A DNA stretch of 64,000 nucleotides, from NCBI RefSeq assembly GCF_937898475.1, contig NZ_CALEJS010000032.1, forward strand, positions 62,001-126,000, in the 5' to 3' direction. Numbering within the stretch: position 1 is the stretch's first letter; every line of letters begins with the position of its first letter. Source of the DNA: an uncultured Chitinophaga sp. (GTDB taxonomy: Bacteria > Bacteroidota > Bacteroidia > Chitinophagales > Chitinophagaceae). Of this stretch, positions 51,245-60,472 are shown one piece after another. Both the position numbers and the translations under genes were made by a program. Below the pieces are notes generated by a model that was given only the letters and a program-made list of their open reading frames with translations, did no database searches and was not told the origin of the DNA.

Positions 51245-51868
51245 TTATTTCTGCATATAATTTTCCAGGGGAAGCCGGTTGGTGATAGAGCGTGCCAGCG
51301 TCATTTCATCGGCATACTCCAGCTCGCCGCCAAAGGCAATGCCACGGGCAATAGTAGTGATCTTTACCGGGTGTTCCGGTTGCTGTAGTTTTTTGGAAAG
51401 GTAATAGATGGTAGTATCTCCCTCTATGGTAGGGCTAAGCGCCATGATCACCTCGGTAATGCCCTGCTGCTGTACCCTTTCTACCAGGGAGTGAATATTC
51501 AGCTGGTCGGGGCCAATACCATCAATAGGAGAGATGATACCGCCCAGCACATGATAGAGCCCGTTAAACTGCTGGGTATTTTCAATGGCCATTACATCCC
51601 GGATCGTTTCTACCACGCATACAATGCCCTTGTTGCGCGAGTGGCTGGCGCAGATGCTGCAGATTTCTTCATCTGATACATTATGACATTGTTTGCAGAA
51701 CTTTATCTGCTGACGCATACGGGCAATTGCTTCACTGAATTGCTGCACCTGTGCAGGCTCCTGCTTCAGCAGGTGCAATACCAGCCGCAGTGCTGTTTTT
51801 TTGCCTATACCCGGCATCCTGGCAAATTCATTTACCGCAGTTTCAATCAGGGCGGAGGAAAAGATCAT
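51245..51868 (-). CDS. recR: Recombination protein RecR
   Basis: RecR works with RecO (and RecF) to load RecA on gapped DNA. The 207-residue protein has the helix-hairpin-helix MPGIGKKTALRL at residues 18-29, a Cys4 zinc finger (CKQC at 56-59, CSIC at 68-71), and a Toprim domain with the VVETIRDVMAIENT and ALSPTIEGDTT segments. The length is normal. The Ig-like lipoprotein gene lies 17 bases upstream on the same strand. Confidence 0.95.
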   Translation of the reverse strand: MIFSSALIETAVNEFARMPGIGKKTALRLVLHLLKQEPAQVQQFSEAIARMRQQIKFCKQCHNVSDEEICSICASHSRNKGIVCVVETIRDVMAIENTQQFNGLYHVLGGIISPIDGIGPDQLNIHSLVERVQQQGITEVIMALSPTIEGDTTIYYLSKKLQQPEHPVKITTIARGIAFGGELEYADEMTLARSITNRLPLENYMQK

Positions 51869-51885
51869 AATGCAAAAATAGTCAT

Positions 51886-53337
51886 TTACAGGGTCAGGTC
51901 TTCTCTCACCCCCCAGTTGGCCTTGATGTTCTTTTTTTCAGGGAAGCTGACCACTTTTTCCGGCTGGCGCTTAGGTGAACCATAGTATACGCCCCGGTCC
52001 CATTTGCCGTTGCCGTTCTCATCCAGCAGTACACGGATCTCGTATTCCCCTGGTATGATCAGGCCTTTGCTCCAGCTGCCGTTCACCATTGTCCCGGAAT
52101 ATTTCACCTCCTTGTCTTTCACCAGCTGTACCACAAAACGGATGCTGGTATCGCCTTTAAGCGCCCTGGTGGTGCTGTCGCTCAGCTTCAGCCGGAAGAG
52201 CACCTTTCCGTAATCAGACAACTTCTTGGACGAGAAGCTGATGGTATCCGCCTTGGTCAGCTGCTGGTTAAAGGTATCGGTGGCAGCGGTTTTGTCTATG
52301 ATCAGCCGGTAGGGAGTGCCTTCCTTCCATTTATAGTGGAGGGTCAGCTTGCTGCGGGTAGAATCCAGGTGGCTTGTAAAGGGCACCTGCCTTAAAACAG
52401 TATCTTCTGCCAGGTGCAGCTGCGTACTGTCCAGCGTGTGGAGCGGTATTGTAAAGTTCAGCACCAGCGGGGTATCCAGGTCCTGCTGGTTATTATCCAG
52501 CACGGGGCCCACCTGCAGGCGGGGCTTTTTTTTCTTTTTATCGTCTTCAGACGGTTCTTCCTGTGGCGCCTCGTCTTCCGGCCGCCTCATAGTACTGTCT
52601 TCTTCTATGAACAGCATCATGGGAATATCATTGATATTTTCTTCGCGCAGGTGGATCAGGCTGTCTACAAAAGCGATGGATTCTGTAGCAGGCTGGGTGT
52701 ACTGCAGGTCACGGTCTTCTTCTTTGATGGCAAATATCTTGTAATCGCCGGGAGCCAGGTTCTTGAACCAGAAGCTGCCATTGCCTTTTGAGCGGGCATA
52801 GTATACCGGTTTTTCCTTGGATACAACAGAATCGGTATGATTGCGGTACAGCATTACAGACACGTTACTGTCTATTCTGCCAGTCTCTGCGTTGATGGTA
52901 CGGCCTTTTATCTGCAGGGAGTCCAGGTAATCACCGGTAGAAACCACATAGGCAAAGTCTATGATCGGGTTACGCTCATTCACATCCTTCACCGCATCAG
53001 AAAAGTTAAAGGTGTAGGTGGTATTGGGCGCCAGGGTATCCTTAATCTCCATGGTAACCGTACGCAGCTTGGAAGTAACCGTAGGCACGCGTTTCAGGGT
53101 AGGAGAGACGATCATCTTGTCAAAGATGTTATCCAGCTCCACATATTCGTCAAAATAGAACCGCACCTTGGTGCTGTTAAAGTGCAGGGAAGAGTCCGGG
53201 GGATCCACCTGCAGCAGCAGGGGAGGCAGTGTATCCCGGGGGCCGCCGCCAGGCGGCACTATATTGGCGCAGCGCGTGAGAGAAATCGATATTATGACAA
53301 TCAGGAAGCAGATCCAGCCCCGGAAACATTGATTCAT
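51886..53337 (-). CDS. Ig-like (Big_5) domain lipoprotein
   Basis: The 483-residue protein has a signal peptide ending SLTRC (Cys22), then the Bacteroidota pattern ANIVPPGGGPRDTLPP and an N-terminal Ig-like Big_5 domain (FYFDEYVELDNI, TYTFNFSDAVKD). A carboxypeptidase-regulatory-like beta domain follows near 150-220, then an acidic Lys-rich linker and further beta-rich repeats. It ends with EYEIRVLLDENGNGKWDRG, a typical C-terminal signature. Role unknown; I expect a periplasmic or outer-membrane position. The start at 53337 avoids overlap with the helicase gene. Confidence 0.82.
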   Translation of the reverse strand: MNQCFRGWICFLIVIISISLTRCANIVPPGGGPRDTLPPLLLQVDPPDSSLHFNSTKVRFYFDEYVELDNIFDKMIVSPTLKRVPTVTSKLRTVTMEIKDTLAPNTTYTFNFSDAVKDVNERNPIIDFAYVVSTGDYLDSLQIKGRTINAETGRIDSNVSVMLYRNHTDSVVSKEKPVYYARSKGNGSFWFKNLAPGDYKIFAIKEEDRDLQYTQPATESIAFVDSLIHLREENINDIPMMLFIEEDSTMRRPEDEAPQEEPSEDDKKKKKPRLQVGPVLDNNQQDLDTPLVLNFTIPLHTLDSTQLHLAEDTVLRQVPFTSHLDSTRSKLTLHYKWKEGTPYRLIIDKTAATDTFNQQLTKADTISFSSKKLSDYGKVLFRLKLSDSTTRALKGDTSIRFVVQLVKDKEVKYSGTMVNGSWSKGLIIPGEYEIRVLLDENGNGKWDRGVYYGSPKRQPEKVVSFPEKKNIKANWGVREDLTL

Positions 53338-53404
53338 TGTTGTATGTTGATTATTTACGGCACACGAAACTACAAACTTAGTGCTTTCGGCCTTTACTTT
53401 TTTA

Positions 53405-56400
53405 CTATTCACCGCTTATCTCCTCTTCCTCCTCCTGCAGGTTGTGCAGGGCCACATGCAGGCGGTTGTCTTTCACGAAATTGCACCAGGGACAATCTTC
53501 CTTACCGCAGCCTACATAAAACTCCTTATTCTGGATCTTTGCCCAGGTGCTGACAATCTGCTGGCTAACGGCGGCGAGGTCCTGGGGCGTGATGGTCACC
53601 TTCTCTTTGTGGTATACCTTCTGTTTATTAGGTTCGATAAAGTCAAACTCTGTACTCACTACCTGCCAGTTTTTGGTGCGGTAGTTATCCAGGAGTATCT
53701 TATAAAATACGGCCTGACGCCAGTAATCGCCCCCGTTGGGATTGCGCTCATTGGGGCGGTCAAATTTGCGGTATTCTTTGATAGCCTTCTCATAATCGCC
53801 TGTTTTATAGTCAACCACGTTCACCTGGTTACCGTCAAATTCCAGCTTATCTACCTTCCCTTTTACCGGTACCCCGTTCACTACCACGTTGCGGATATTG
53901 CGCTCCACGCTTACGATCTTTGGCCAGCTGTCAATATAGGTATCGTAATACTGGGAAAGGATATCCCGCCCGTATTCCAGCCGGCGCTCAAAAGCTTCCC
54001 GGGTAAAGGCTTCCCGGTTGCGCCGCATGTTCCAGGTAAAATCGCGCAGGAACTCTTCCTTTGAGGGGAAAGTGTTTTGCCCGCCTTCCTGCATTTTTAA
54101 GAAGAGCTTTTCCAGCGCATAGTGCACAGAAGAGCCAAACTCTGTATTCTCTGAACGGCCTGTAGGCACCCGCACCAGGTTTTTATAGAAAAAGCCCAGG
54201 GGACAATCCAGGTAGTTGTTGAGGGCTGTTACGTTCATTACAAAACCAGACAGCAGGGTATCTATGAATTGCTGGTCTACCCGTGCTATTTCCGGGGCCT
54301 GGCCTTTTGCATAGTTCAGCAGCTCAAATTCAAACAGCTCATCTTCAGACAGCGTGATCTTTTCGTCAGGCAGGATGTGCTGATCCAGAATTTCTGTAAT
54401 AAAAAGGCTGGGCTCCAGTGGCTTACCGTCTTGCCTGAACTCGGGGTAGCTGATGTACAGATGTTTTTCTGCCCGCGTAATGGCCACATAGAACAGGCGC
54501 CGCAGCTCCTGTTCATCTGTAGAGGTGCTTTGGGTAACGAACACTGTATCCGGAAAGGAGAAACCGCTGTTGTTCTTCTTTTTCTTTTCCCAGAGATGAG
54601 AATTGGCACTGGCCAGGAACACATGCTCAAACTCCAGTCCCTTGGAACCGTGTGCGGTGATCAGGTTAATGCCTTTATCATTGCCGGCCACCTGTATCAG
54701 CGGCAGCGGAATTTTGTTGCTTTCCATCAGGTCTGCCATCTCCATGAAAGACGTAACCGTCATCTCCGGGTTGCGGCGGGTTTCCTCTTTAATGAAATCA
54801 AAGAGCGCCTGCAACACTTTCATGAGCCAGATCTTTTCCGGAGACTGCATCACGAAGGCCAGTACGCCGCCTTCATTAATGATATTGGCAAACAGCTGTT
54901 GCAGTGTAAGGTTATGTGCATCGCGTATCCATTTCTCCACCATTTTCCCTACCTGCATCATGGCTTCTGCAGGGGCTTCGGTGAACAAGGTAGGCTTACG
55001 TGTGTTCAGCCATTCCTGTAAGTGCTGACGGATGGAAGATTTTTGTTCGTATCCTTTTTCTGATACGCGGATACTTACTTTCGCTATCTCTACCGGTGGT
55101 ATGTTATAAAAATCATAATGCAGAATGGAGAATAGCAGATCGTCGCCGCTGTAGGGCGTATCCAGTTCGCAGGCCACATAGCGCAACAGGTTCAGCACCT
55201 TGCGTGCAAAGGGCACTTCAAAAAGATTGATACTGCGCTTTGAGTAAACGGGCAGCCCCTTCAGCCGGAAGTACTGGGCCAGGTCTTCACCATAACGGTT
55301 CTCACGGTAGATCACCGCTATCTTACCGGGGTTCACACCTTGCTCCAGCAGCCTGGTAACAGCCAGTGTAATGCCCGCCATTTCATCGCGGGGGGTATTG
55401 TAACGTTGTATTACCGGTAGTATGGATAAGCCGGTAAGATTACTGTTACTGGCCACCAGTTCTTTACTGAGGCCCGGCAGCTGGTTTACCAACCTGGATG
55501 GACCGTTATTGTCTATGAGCGACATGGATATATCCAGGATGGGTTGTACAGAGCGGTAGTTCTGTGTGAGCACAATGGTACGCAGCGTTTCAGCAAAGCT
55601 GCCCGCAAACTGTTCCATGTTCTCAATGTTGGCGCCCTGGAAACGGTAGATACTCTGGTCATCATCGCCCACCACAAACACGTTGGGCAGTTCTTCGCCC
55701 CGTATCAGCAGTTCTATCAGGCGGTTCTGCGTACCGCTGGTATCCTGGTATTCATCTACCAGGATGTATTGATAACGTTCTTTATAATCTGCGAGCAGCT
55801 GGGGGTGCTGTTCAAATGCACGGATCACCCAGTTGATCATATCGTCAAAATCATAGCGGCCGGCGGCATGCATCATAGACTGGAACACATCAAACTGTTC
55901 TACAGCAGCCTGCAGGCGGGCCATCTTTTCTGCCTCGATCTCTATTTTGTCTGTACGTACATCCCCCTTTTTGAAGGTTTTGGTAGCGCGTTTGCAGATG
56001 TATTCGTCGCGCTCCGGCAAGCTGTCCATATAAGCCTTGATGCTGGCGCGGATGTAGTCTACCGTCCAGCCTTCCCGCTTCATGGTAGAGAACAGGGACG
56101 CCAGGTTCTTCATATCAAAGTATACATCGCCGCGGTAACGTTTAAGCGGGTTGTCTTTGGTAAACCCGTCTATCAGTTTCTTCAGCAGCTGTATCTTTTC
56201 CAGTTCTGAAATGGGGTCCAGGGCGTTCTTCTCGAACAACGCCAGGTTATCCTGGATCACTTCATTACAGAAAGAGTGAAAGGTGTGTATGTTTACACGG
56301 TAGGCATCGGGGCCGATAAAGTCTGTTAAGCGTTTGCGCATGGCCACGGTACCTGCATCCGTATAGGTAAGGCAGAGAATATTCTGCGGCAGGAAATCGG

Positions 56401-56575
56401 TATCGCGCAGGATCTTGCCTATACGGGAAGCCAGGATCTGCGTTTTGCCCGTACCCGGGCCGGCGATCACCATTACAGGACCTTCTGTATTGTCAACAGC
56501 TTCACGCTGGCGTTCATTCAGCCGGCTGTAAACATCCTGGAACCGTTGGTGGTATTGTTGAGAATCGCGGGACAT
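53405..56575 (-). CDS. UvrD-family helicase with C-terminal PD-(D/E)XK nuclease
   Basis: The 1056-residue protein fuses a superfamily 1A helicase (Walker A GPGTGKT at 39-45, ILVDEYQDTSGTQ near 280, GDDDQSIYRFQGA near 308, AHGSKGLEFEHVFLA near 645) to a Cas4/AddB-like nuclease. The nuclease has DKLEFDGNQVNVVDYKTGD near 938 (active Asp-Tyr-Lys). Iron-sulfur ligands are in LDCPLGF near 792 and GCGKEDCPWC near 1030. It is probably a RecBCD/AddAB-type DNA end-processing enzyme. No separate AddB-like partner is adjacent. Confidence 0.9.
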   Translation of the reverse strand: MSRDSQQYHQRFQDVYSRLNERQREAVDNTEGPVMVIAGPGTGKTQILASRIGKILRDTDFLPQNILCLTYTDAGTVAMRKRLTDFIGPDAYRVNIHTFHSFCNEVIQDNLALFEKNALDPISELEKIQLLKKLIDGFTKDNPLKRYRGDVYFDMKNLASLFSTMKREGWTVDYIRASIKAYMDSLPERDEYICKRATKTFKKGDVRTDKIEIEAEKMARLQAAVEQFDVFQSMMHAAGRYDFDDMINWVIRAFEQHPQLLADYKERYQYILVDEYQDTSGTQNRLIELLIRGEELPNVFVVGDDDQSIYRFQGANIENMEQFAGSFAETLRTIVLTQNYRSVQPILDISMSLIDNNGPSRLVNQLPGLSKELVASNSNLTGLSILPVIQRYNTPRDEMAGITLAVTRLLEQGVNPGKIAVIYRENRYGEDLAQYFRLKGLPVYSKRSINLFEVPFARKVLNLLRYVACELDTPYSGDDLLFSILHYDFYNIPPVEIAKVSIRVSEKGYEQKSSIRQHLQEWLNTRKPTLFTEAPAEAMMQVGKMVEKWIRDAHNLTLQQLFANIINEGGVLAFVMQSPEKIWLMKVLQALFDFIKEETRRNPEMTVTSFMEMADLMESNKIPLPLIQVAGNDKGINLITAHGSKGLEFEHVFLASANSHLWEKKKKNNSGFSFPDTVFVTQSTSTDEQELRRLFYVAITRAEKHLYISYPEFRQDGKPLEPSLFITEILDQHILPDEKITLSEDELFEFELLNYAKGQAPEIARVDQQFIDTLLSGFVMNVTALNNYLDCPLGFFYKNLVRVPTGRSENTEFGSSVHYALEKLFLKMQEGGQNTFPSKEEFLRDFTWNMRRNREAFTREAFERRLEYGRDILSQYYDTYIDSWPKIVSVERNIRNVVVNGVPVKGKVDKLEFDGNQVNVVDYKTGDYEKAIKEYRKFDRPNERNPNGGDYWRQAVFYKILLDNYRTKNWQVVSTEFDFIEPNKQKVYHKEKVTITPQDLAAVSQQIVSTWAKIQNKEFYVGCGKEDCPWCNFVKDNRLHVALHNLQEEEEEISGE

Positions 56576-56638
56576 TATGTAAAAATACGACCATTTTACG
56601 TTATGCGGCCCCGTATAGCGTTCACTAAAAAGTTAAAA

Positions 56639-57637
56639 CTACAGGCGGATGTATAGGGATACATTTCCTACTTCATGCTGACGGGTACCTTTTAAGGAGG
56701 CGCTCTGTGTTTTCTGCGTATAGGCCAGTATATAGCGGCGGAACGCAAGGGTAACGCCATAGTCTATTCTGGATACCCAGGGGTTAAGGGTAGCCGTTTT
56801 AAAGGATCTGTTAATCTCAAAACGGCTGTTACGCCAGCTGAAAAGTCCGCCTTCCAGCAGGGCATTGTACAAAGTATACTCCACCGTAGGACGGAGAAAT
56901 GCATATACCTGGAATTTCTTTTCCTGCAGACCGCTGCCCCGCGGTATACCGAAATAGGGATTCATATGTCCTGCACGCAGGGTGGCATGTACTGCTGCGC
57001 CATCCAGCATCGTTCCGGCGTAACCGGAGGCGCCGCCTATCATTTCCAGCGCGGGGCCGGGTTGCCATACCATTTTCTCATAGGTGAAATTGTAGTTGAG
57101 CAGCGGCGCATTGGGCAGCTGGTTATCCCAGCCCCTGGGCCGGGTATAACCCAACACCTTATGAAACCACTTCTGCAGTTCCTCACCAAAGGCCAGGGGC
57201 CCCATTACACCCATGATCAGTTCAGACTGCAGGCTGAACTTTCTTTGTGGATCATAAGAGTCAAGGCCATGGGCCAGGATCAGGGCTGCGGCATAAGAAT
57301 AGTCATTGGGCTGGTATTTGGGCGTCCTGATGTCTTCGGGGGTGATCATAATATGCATCAGGCTCCAGTGTGTGGTATTGATGGCATTTTTGCCTGTGCG
57401 GGGCAATAACCATTTATCGATAAACCGGGGTGCTGACTGGCGCTGGTAGAAATAGTCCAGCCGGGTACCATTTGTATAAGATTCATCTGTGCCTTTGCCA
57501 CGTACATTCATAAAGTCATTATCCTCATAGATACGCAGCATCCTGTGAATACTATCTGCAGTAGTGATCACCTGGCTGTTTGCCCTTATAGAAAATAGGA
57601 TGATTGCCAAAGCAATCATTAATGCTCTCATAACCAA
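56639..57637 (-). CDS. LpxR-like lipid A deacylase (DUF2219)
   Basis: The 332-residue protein has a signal peptide ending near RANSQ (residue 22). The beta-barrel starts with YEDNDFMNVRGKGTDESYTNGTRLDYF, which contains the Asn-Asp pair and the TDESYTNG block known as active-site parts of LpxR. A His follows in TTHWSLMHIM near 110. LpxR removes 3'-acyloxyacyl chains from lipid A in the outer membrane. The last strand ends NVSLYIRL. It is divergent from the graspetide cluster. Confidence 0.85.
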   Translation of the reverse strand: MVMRALMIALAIILFSIRANSQVITTADSIHRMLRIYEDNDFMNVRGKGTDESYTNGTRLDYFYQRQSAPRFIDKWLLPRTGKNAINTTHWSLMHIMITPEDIRTPKYQPNDYSYAAALILAHGLDSYDPQRKFSLQSELIMGVMGPLAFGEELQKWFHKVLGYTRPRGWDNQLPNAPLLNYNFTYEKMVWQPGPALEMIGGASGYAGTMLDGAAVHATLRAGHMNPYFGIPRGSGLQEKKFQVYAFLRPTVEYTLYNALLEGGLFSWRNSRFEINRSFKTATLNPWVSRIDYGVTLAFRRYILAYTQKTQSASLKGTRQHEVGNVSLYIRL

Positions 57638-57999
57638 TCCGTTTATATCTGGTTCAGTTCATCGTTCGCAGTTGCAGGCAGGTAAACTAACCGTCTGCAC
57701 TGAAGTTCAGCACAGGCTGGTTATACAGTAGGATGACAGTTGCAGGTGTATAGGAATCACAACTGACAGCGTTAAAAATGCACAATAACTATGCCCCCGT
57801 TGTTGGTCTAAAGGTACGATTTCAGCAAAATAACCTTATAAATTTTTCCTGTCAGCGTAACATCCGCGTTTGCAAAGCCGTTATAAAACAGTTGTTCTTT
57901 TAACCATATTTTTTACTTAATATGCAAACCGTTTCCGTATGAAAAACTGATACCCTATAAATACATTTCTTTTTTCTTAACCATTAAACCCAAATTGGT
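57638..57999. other. Gene-free region upstream of the graspetide precursors
   Basis: No ORF is credible here. The plus-strand part (57840-57999) is AT-rich, with TTTG at 57869-57872 but no TAnnTTTG at the proper distance. I therefore cannot place the promoter of the precursor genes. The last 40 bases resemble the sequence before the second precursor. Confidence 0.5.
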
Positions 58000-58167
58000 A
58001 TGCAACCCAACAACCAAGCACAGAAACCCTTCTTTGCGAAGTTCCTGGAGAACCAGGCCAACGCCAAGGTAACTACCGCCCAACAGGAAGCCGGCCTTAC
58101 CGCTGAACAGGCTGAAAGCCAGACCACCCTGAAATTCCCTTCTGACTGGGATGAAGAAGACTGGTAG
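58000..58167 (+). CDS. Microviridin-type graspetide precursor 1
   Basis: A 55-residue precursor peptide. The leader has KPFFAKFLE at residues 9-17, the helix that MdnC-type ligases bind (PFFARFLE in cyanobacterial MdnA). The core ends the protein: TLKFPSDW at 43-50, then DEEDW. It fits the microviridin motif TxKxPSDx(E/D)(D/E). By analogy with microviridin J, esters Thr43-Asp49 and Ser48-Asp51 and an amide Lys45-Glu52 are expected, leaving a three-residue tail. Such products are mostly serine protease inhibitors. Too short for usual gene callers. A second copy follows after 75 bases. Confidence 0.92.
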   Translation: MQPNNQAQKPFFAKFLENQANAKVTTAQQEAGLTAEQAESQTTLKFPSDWDEEDW

Positions 58168-58242
58168 TCTTCATTGGCAATTCTTATTGTAGCATGGCAG
58201 CTATAGCTGCATTTTCTTTAACAATTTAAATCACATTTAAGT

Positions 58243-58410
58243 ATGCAACCCAACCAAGAACTCCAAAAGCCCTTCTTCGCTCAATTCCTGGAATCACAAG
58301 CCAGCAATGCGCAACCGCTTACGTCCATCGTTACCGGTAGAATTGTAGACCATCCCGGTGATGTAACCCAGAAGTTTCCTTCTGACAATGACGAAGAATG
58401 GGATTTCTAG
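58243..58410 (+). CDS. Microviridin-type graspetide precursor 2
   Basis: A second 55-residue precursor. It shares the start MQPN and leader KPFFAQFLE (residues 9-17) with precursor 1, but the middle differs. The core is TQKFPSDN at 42-49, then DEEWDF. Predicted bonds are Thr42-Asp48, Ser47-Asp50 and Lys44-Glu51, leaving the tail Glu-Trp-Asp-Phe. The residue after PSD is Asn instead of the usual Trp, and the tail is longer, so target specificity should differ. Similar upstream bases suggest a tandem duplication. An intrinsic-terminator-like hairpin follows at once. Confidence 0.92.
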   Translation: MQPNQELQKPFFAQFLESQASNAQPLTSIVTGRIVDHPGDVTQKFPSDNDEEWDF

Positions 58411-58431
58411 TTCCATAAGACTATTCTGGAT

Positions 58432-58466
58432 AACAAGCAATAGCCACCGCGCTATTGCTTGTTTTT
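58432..58466 (+). terminator. Terminator/attenuator between precursors and ligases
   Basis: A perfect 12-bp stem, AACAAGCAATAG (58432-58443) with CTATTGCTTGTT (58452-58463), has an 8-base CCACCGCG loop and runs into T. It sits inside the cluster, 13 bases before the first ligase start, and should reduce ligase mRNA relative to precursor mRNA. Confidence 0.85.
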
Positions 58467-58478
58467 ATTAATACCACC

Positions 58479-59453
58479 ATGATACTTTGTATTACCCATT
58501 CGCAGGATCATTATACCATTGACCTGGTACAACAGCACCTGGACAAGCTGGGATACCCTTCCTGGCGCTTTAATTCAGACACCTTTGGTACCAGCTGCAA
58601 CATTCGCTACACGCTGGATCAGGGGCCTGCCCGGCTGCGCCTGCATCAGCAGGGCCGCAGCATCCATGCGGCAGACATCAGCGGCGTATGGTACCGCAAA
58701 CTGTGGGCGCTGAATACCCCTCCCCAACTGGATGCAGCATACCTGCCTGTATTTAACAAGGAATATAATACCACCCTGCATATTTTCCTGGACGCGCTCA
58801 GCCATCAGCCCTGGATAAATAAAATAGCGGCTGATCATGCCGTTTGCAGCAATAAGTTATGGCAGCTGGATGCCGCACAGCAAAGCGGTCTTACGGTACC
58901 GGCTACACTTTTTAGCAACCAGGGCGACGATGTACGCACCTTTTATGAACAGTGCCGGGGCAACATTATTATGAAACTGCACGGCGCCCTTAGCAGGAGC
59001 ATGAGCGGCAGCGGCGCGTTCTTTCCCACTACACGTGTTACCGAAGCTGCCCTTACACAGCTGGATACGCTGGCCTACTGCCCTATGATATTCCAGCAGC
59101 AGGTGCCTAAAGCGTATGAGCTGCGTATTGCCTATGCAGATGGCGCCTTTTATACCGGTAAGATCAACGCTGTACAGGATGCGAAAGGGCAGACAGACTG
59201 GCGCGCGGCCAACGCACAACTGCCCTGGGAGCCCTATGAACTGCCGGCCTCCATACAGGAAAGCATATACGTTCTTATGCAGCGGCTGGACCTCAGCTTT
59301 GGCGCTATTGACATGATACGCCGGCCCGATGGGGAATATGTGTTCCTCGAAGTAAACCCCCAGGGCGAATGGGGTATGCTGCAGAAATACCTGGGCTATC
59401 CTATTGCAGAAACTATCGCAGAAAAACTCGTAAACAAGATTCAACATGGCTAA
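58479..59453 (+). CDS. ATP-grasp graspetide ligase, MdnB/MvdC-like
   Basis: The 324-residue enzyme is expected to make the Lys-Glu amide in the core peptides. It starts MILCITHSQDHYTIDLV and has VWYRKLW near 72, and CPMIFQQQVPKAYELRI near 208. The ATP-grasp metal site is AIDMIRRPDGEYVFLEVNPQ near 276. It differs more from MdnC than the next gene, which supports the MdnB role. I chose the ATG at 58479; the TTG at 58455 lies within the terminator hairpin. The stop overlaps the next start by 8 bases. Confidence 0.88.
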   Translation: MILCITHSQDHYTIDLVQQHLDKLGYPSWRFNSDTFGTSCNIRYTLDQGPARLRLHQQGRSIHAADISGVWYRKLWALNTPPQLDAAYLPVFNKEYNTTLHIFLDALSHQPWINKIAADHAVCSNKLWQLDAAQQSGLTVPATLFSNQGDDVRTFYEQCRGNIIMKLHGALSRSMSGSGAFFPTTRVTEAALTQLDTLAYCPMIFQQQVPKAYELRIAYADGAFYTGKINAVQDAKGQTDWRAANAQLPWEPYELPASIQESIYVLMQRLDLSFGAIDMIRRPDGEYVFLEVNPQGEWGMLQKYLGYPIAETIAEKLVNKIQHG

Positions 59454-60438
59454 AGAAAAGGTGATCATATTAACGCATTCGGCAGATAATATATCCGTAG
59501 ATACCGTCAGCCGGTTTGTAAAAGAAGCCGGCGGCGAAGTGATACGGTTCAACGTAGATCAGTACCCCCTGCATAACCGGCTCAGCTCTGTTTACCGGAA
59601 CGGCCAGCAGGAGATAATGCTGGAAAATGAAAGCGGCCTGCATACTCTGCACGATGCCGCAGGTATCTGGTACAGGCGGAGCTATAACATTGGCAAAGGC
59701 CTGGAACAATTCATAGATAAAGAGTTTCTGCCGGCTACCCTGCAGGAAAGCAAGCGCACCTTATTTGGCATGATAGAAGGCCTGGATATATTCCAGCTGG
59801 AAAAATACAGCGTGTACCGCCGGCTGGACAGTAAGGAAGAGCAGCTGCGTATAGCCGCAGCCTGCGGACTGAACATCCCCGCCACCTGCATCAGCAACGA
59901 TGCGGCAGTAATACGCCGTTTCATCCGCTCGGTAGATGCGCCGGTGATCACCAAAATGCAGAGTGCTTTTGCCATCTATCGCGGAGGCGAGGAACATGTG
60001 GTATTTACCAACACCGTTGACGAATCTCAGCTGGAGGAGTTAGACAACGTGCAGTACTGCCCCATGGTATTCCAGGAAAGAATAGAAAAGCAGCTGGAGC
60101 TGCGCATCAATATAGTAGGGCATGCCATCTTTGCTTTCAGCGTTAACTCTGCGGTGTCAGACCGTTCAGCTACCGACTGGCGTAAAGACGGGGCTGCCCT
60201 GATAAACAGCTGGGAGCCCTATGAACTGCCCCAGGATATTCAGCAAAAGCTGCTGGCCTTTATGGATGTATACGGCCTGAACTACGGAGCGATCGATCTG
60301 ATCCTGTCGCCAGACAACCGGTATTATTTCCTGGAAGTGAATGCCGCCGGGGAATATTTCTGGCTGGACAAGCTTTGCGATCATGCCATTTCCCGGCAGA
60401 TAGCGCATGTACTAACAGGCAAAGCCAGCAGGCGGTAA
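59446..60438 (+). CDS. ATP-grasp graspetide ligase, MdnC/MvdD-like
   Basis: The 330-residue enzyme is expected to make the two esters first. It matches what I recall of MdnC: IWYRRSYN near 75, KMQSAFAIYRGGEEHVVFT near 169, CPMVFQERIEKQLELRI near 206, DWRKDGAA near 244, a WEPYELPQDI block, and the ATP-grasp end block GAIDLILSPDNRYYFLEVNA near 281. The ATG lies inside the end of the previous gene (ATGGCTAA overlap), so translation is probably coupled. No acetyltransferase or transporter gene follows. Confidence 0.9.
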   Translation: MAKEKVIILTHSADNISVDTVSRFVKEAGGEVIRFNVDQYPLHNRLSSVYRNGQQEIMLENESGLHTLHDAAGIWYRRSYNIGKGLEQFIDKEFLPATLQESKRTLFGMIEGLDIFQLEKYSVYRRLDSKEEQLRIAAACGLNIPATCISNDAAVIRRFIRSVDAPVITKMQSAFAIYRGGEEHVVFTNTVDESQLEELDNVQYCPMVFQERIEKQLELRINIVGHAIFAFSVNSAVSDRSATDWRKDGAALINSWEPYELPQDIQQKLLAFMDVYGLNYGAIDLILSPDNRYYFLEVNAAGEYFWLDKLCDHAISRQIAHVLTGKASRR

Positions 60439-60455
60439 AACTGATTCAAATAGTG

Positions 60456-60463
60456 TATTTTTG
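60456..60463 (+). promoter_or_regulatory. -7 element before the anti-sigma-like gene
   Basis: TATTTTTG fits TAnnTTTG and ends 9 bases before the GTG at 60473. It overlaps the alternative TTG start at 60461, which supports the GTG. Confidence 0.45.
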
Positions 60464-60472
60464 CTATCCATC

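Noticed and set aside
58455..58478. TTG start for the first ATP-grasp ligase
   Set aside because: The TTG lies in the right arm of the terminator hairpin, and the ATG at 58479 gives the normal MdnB-like start.
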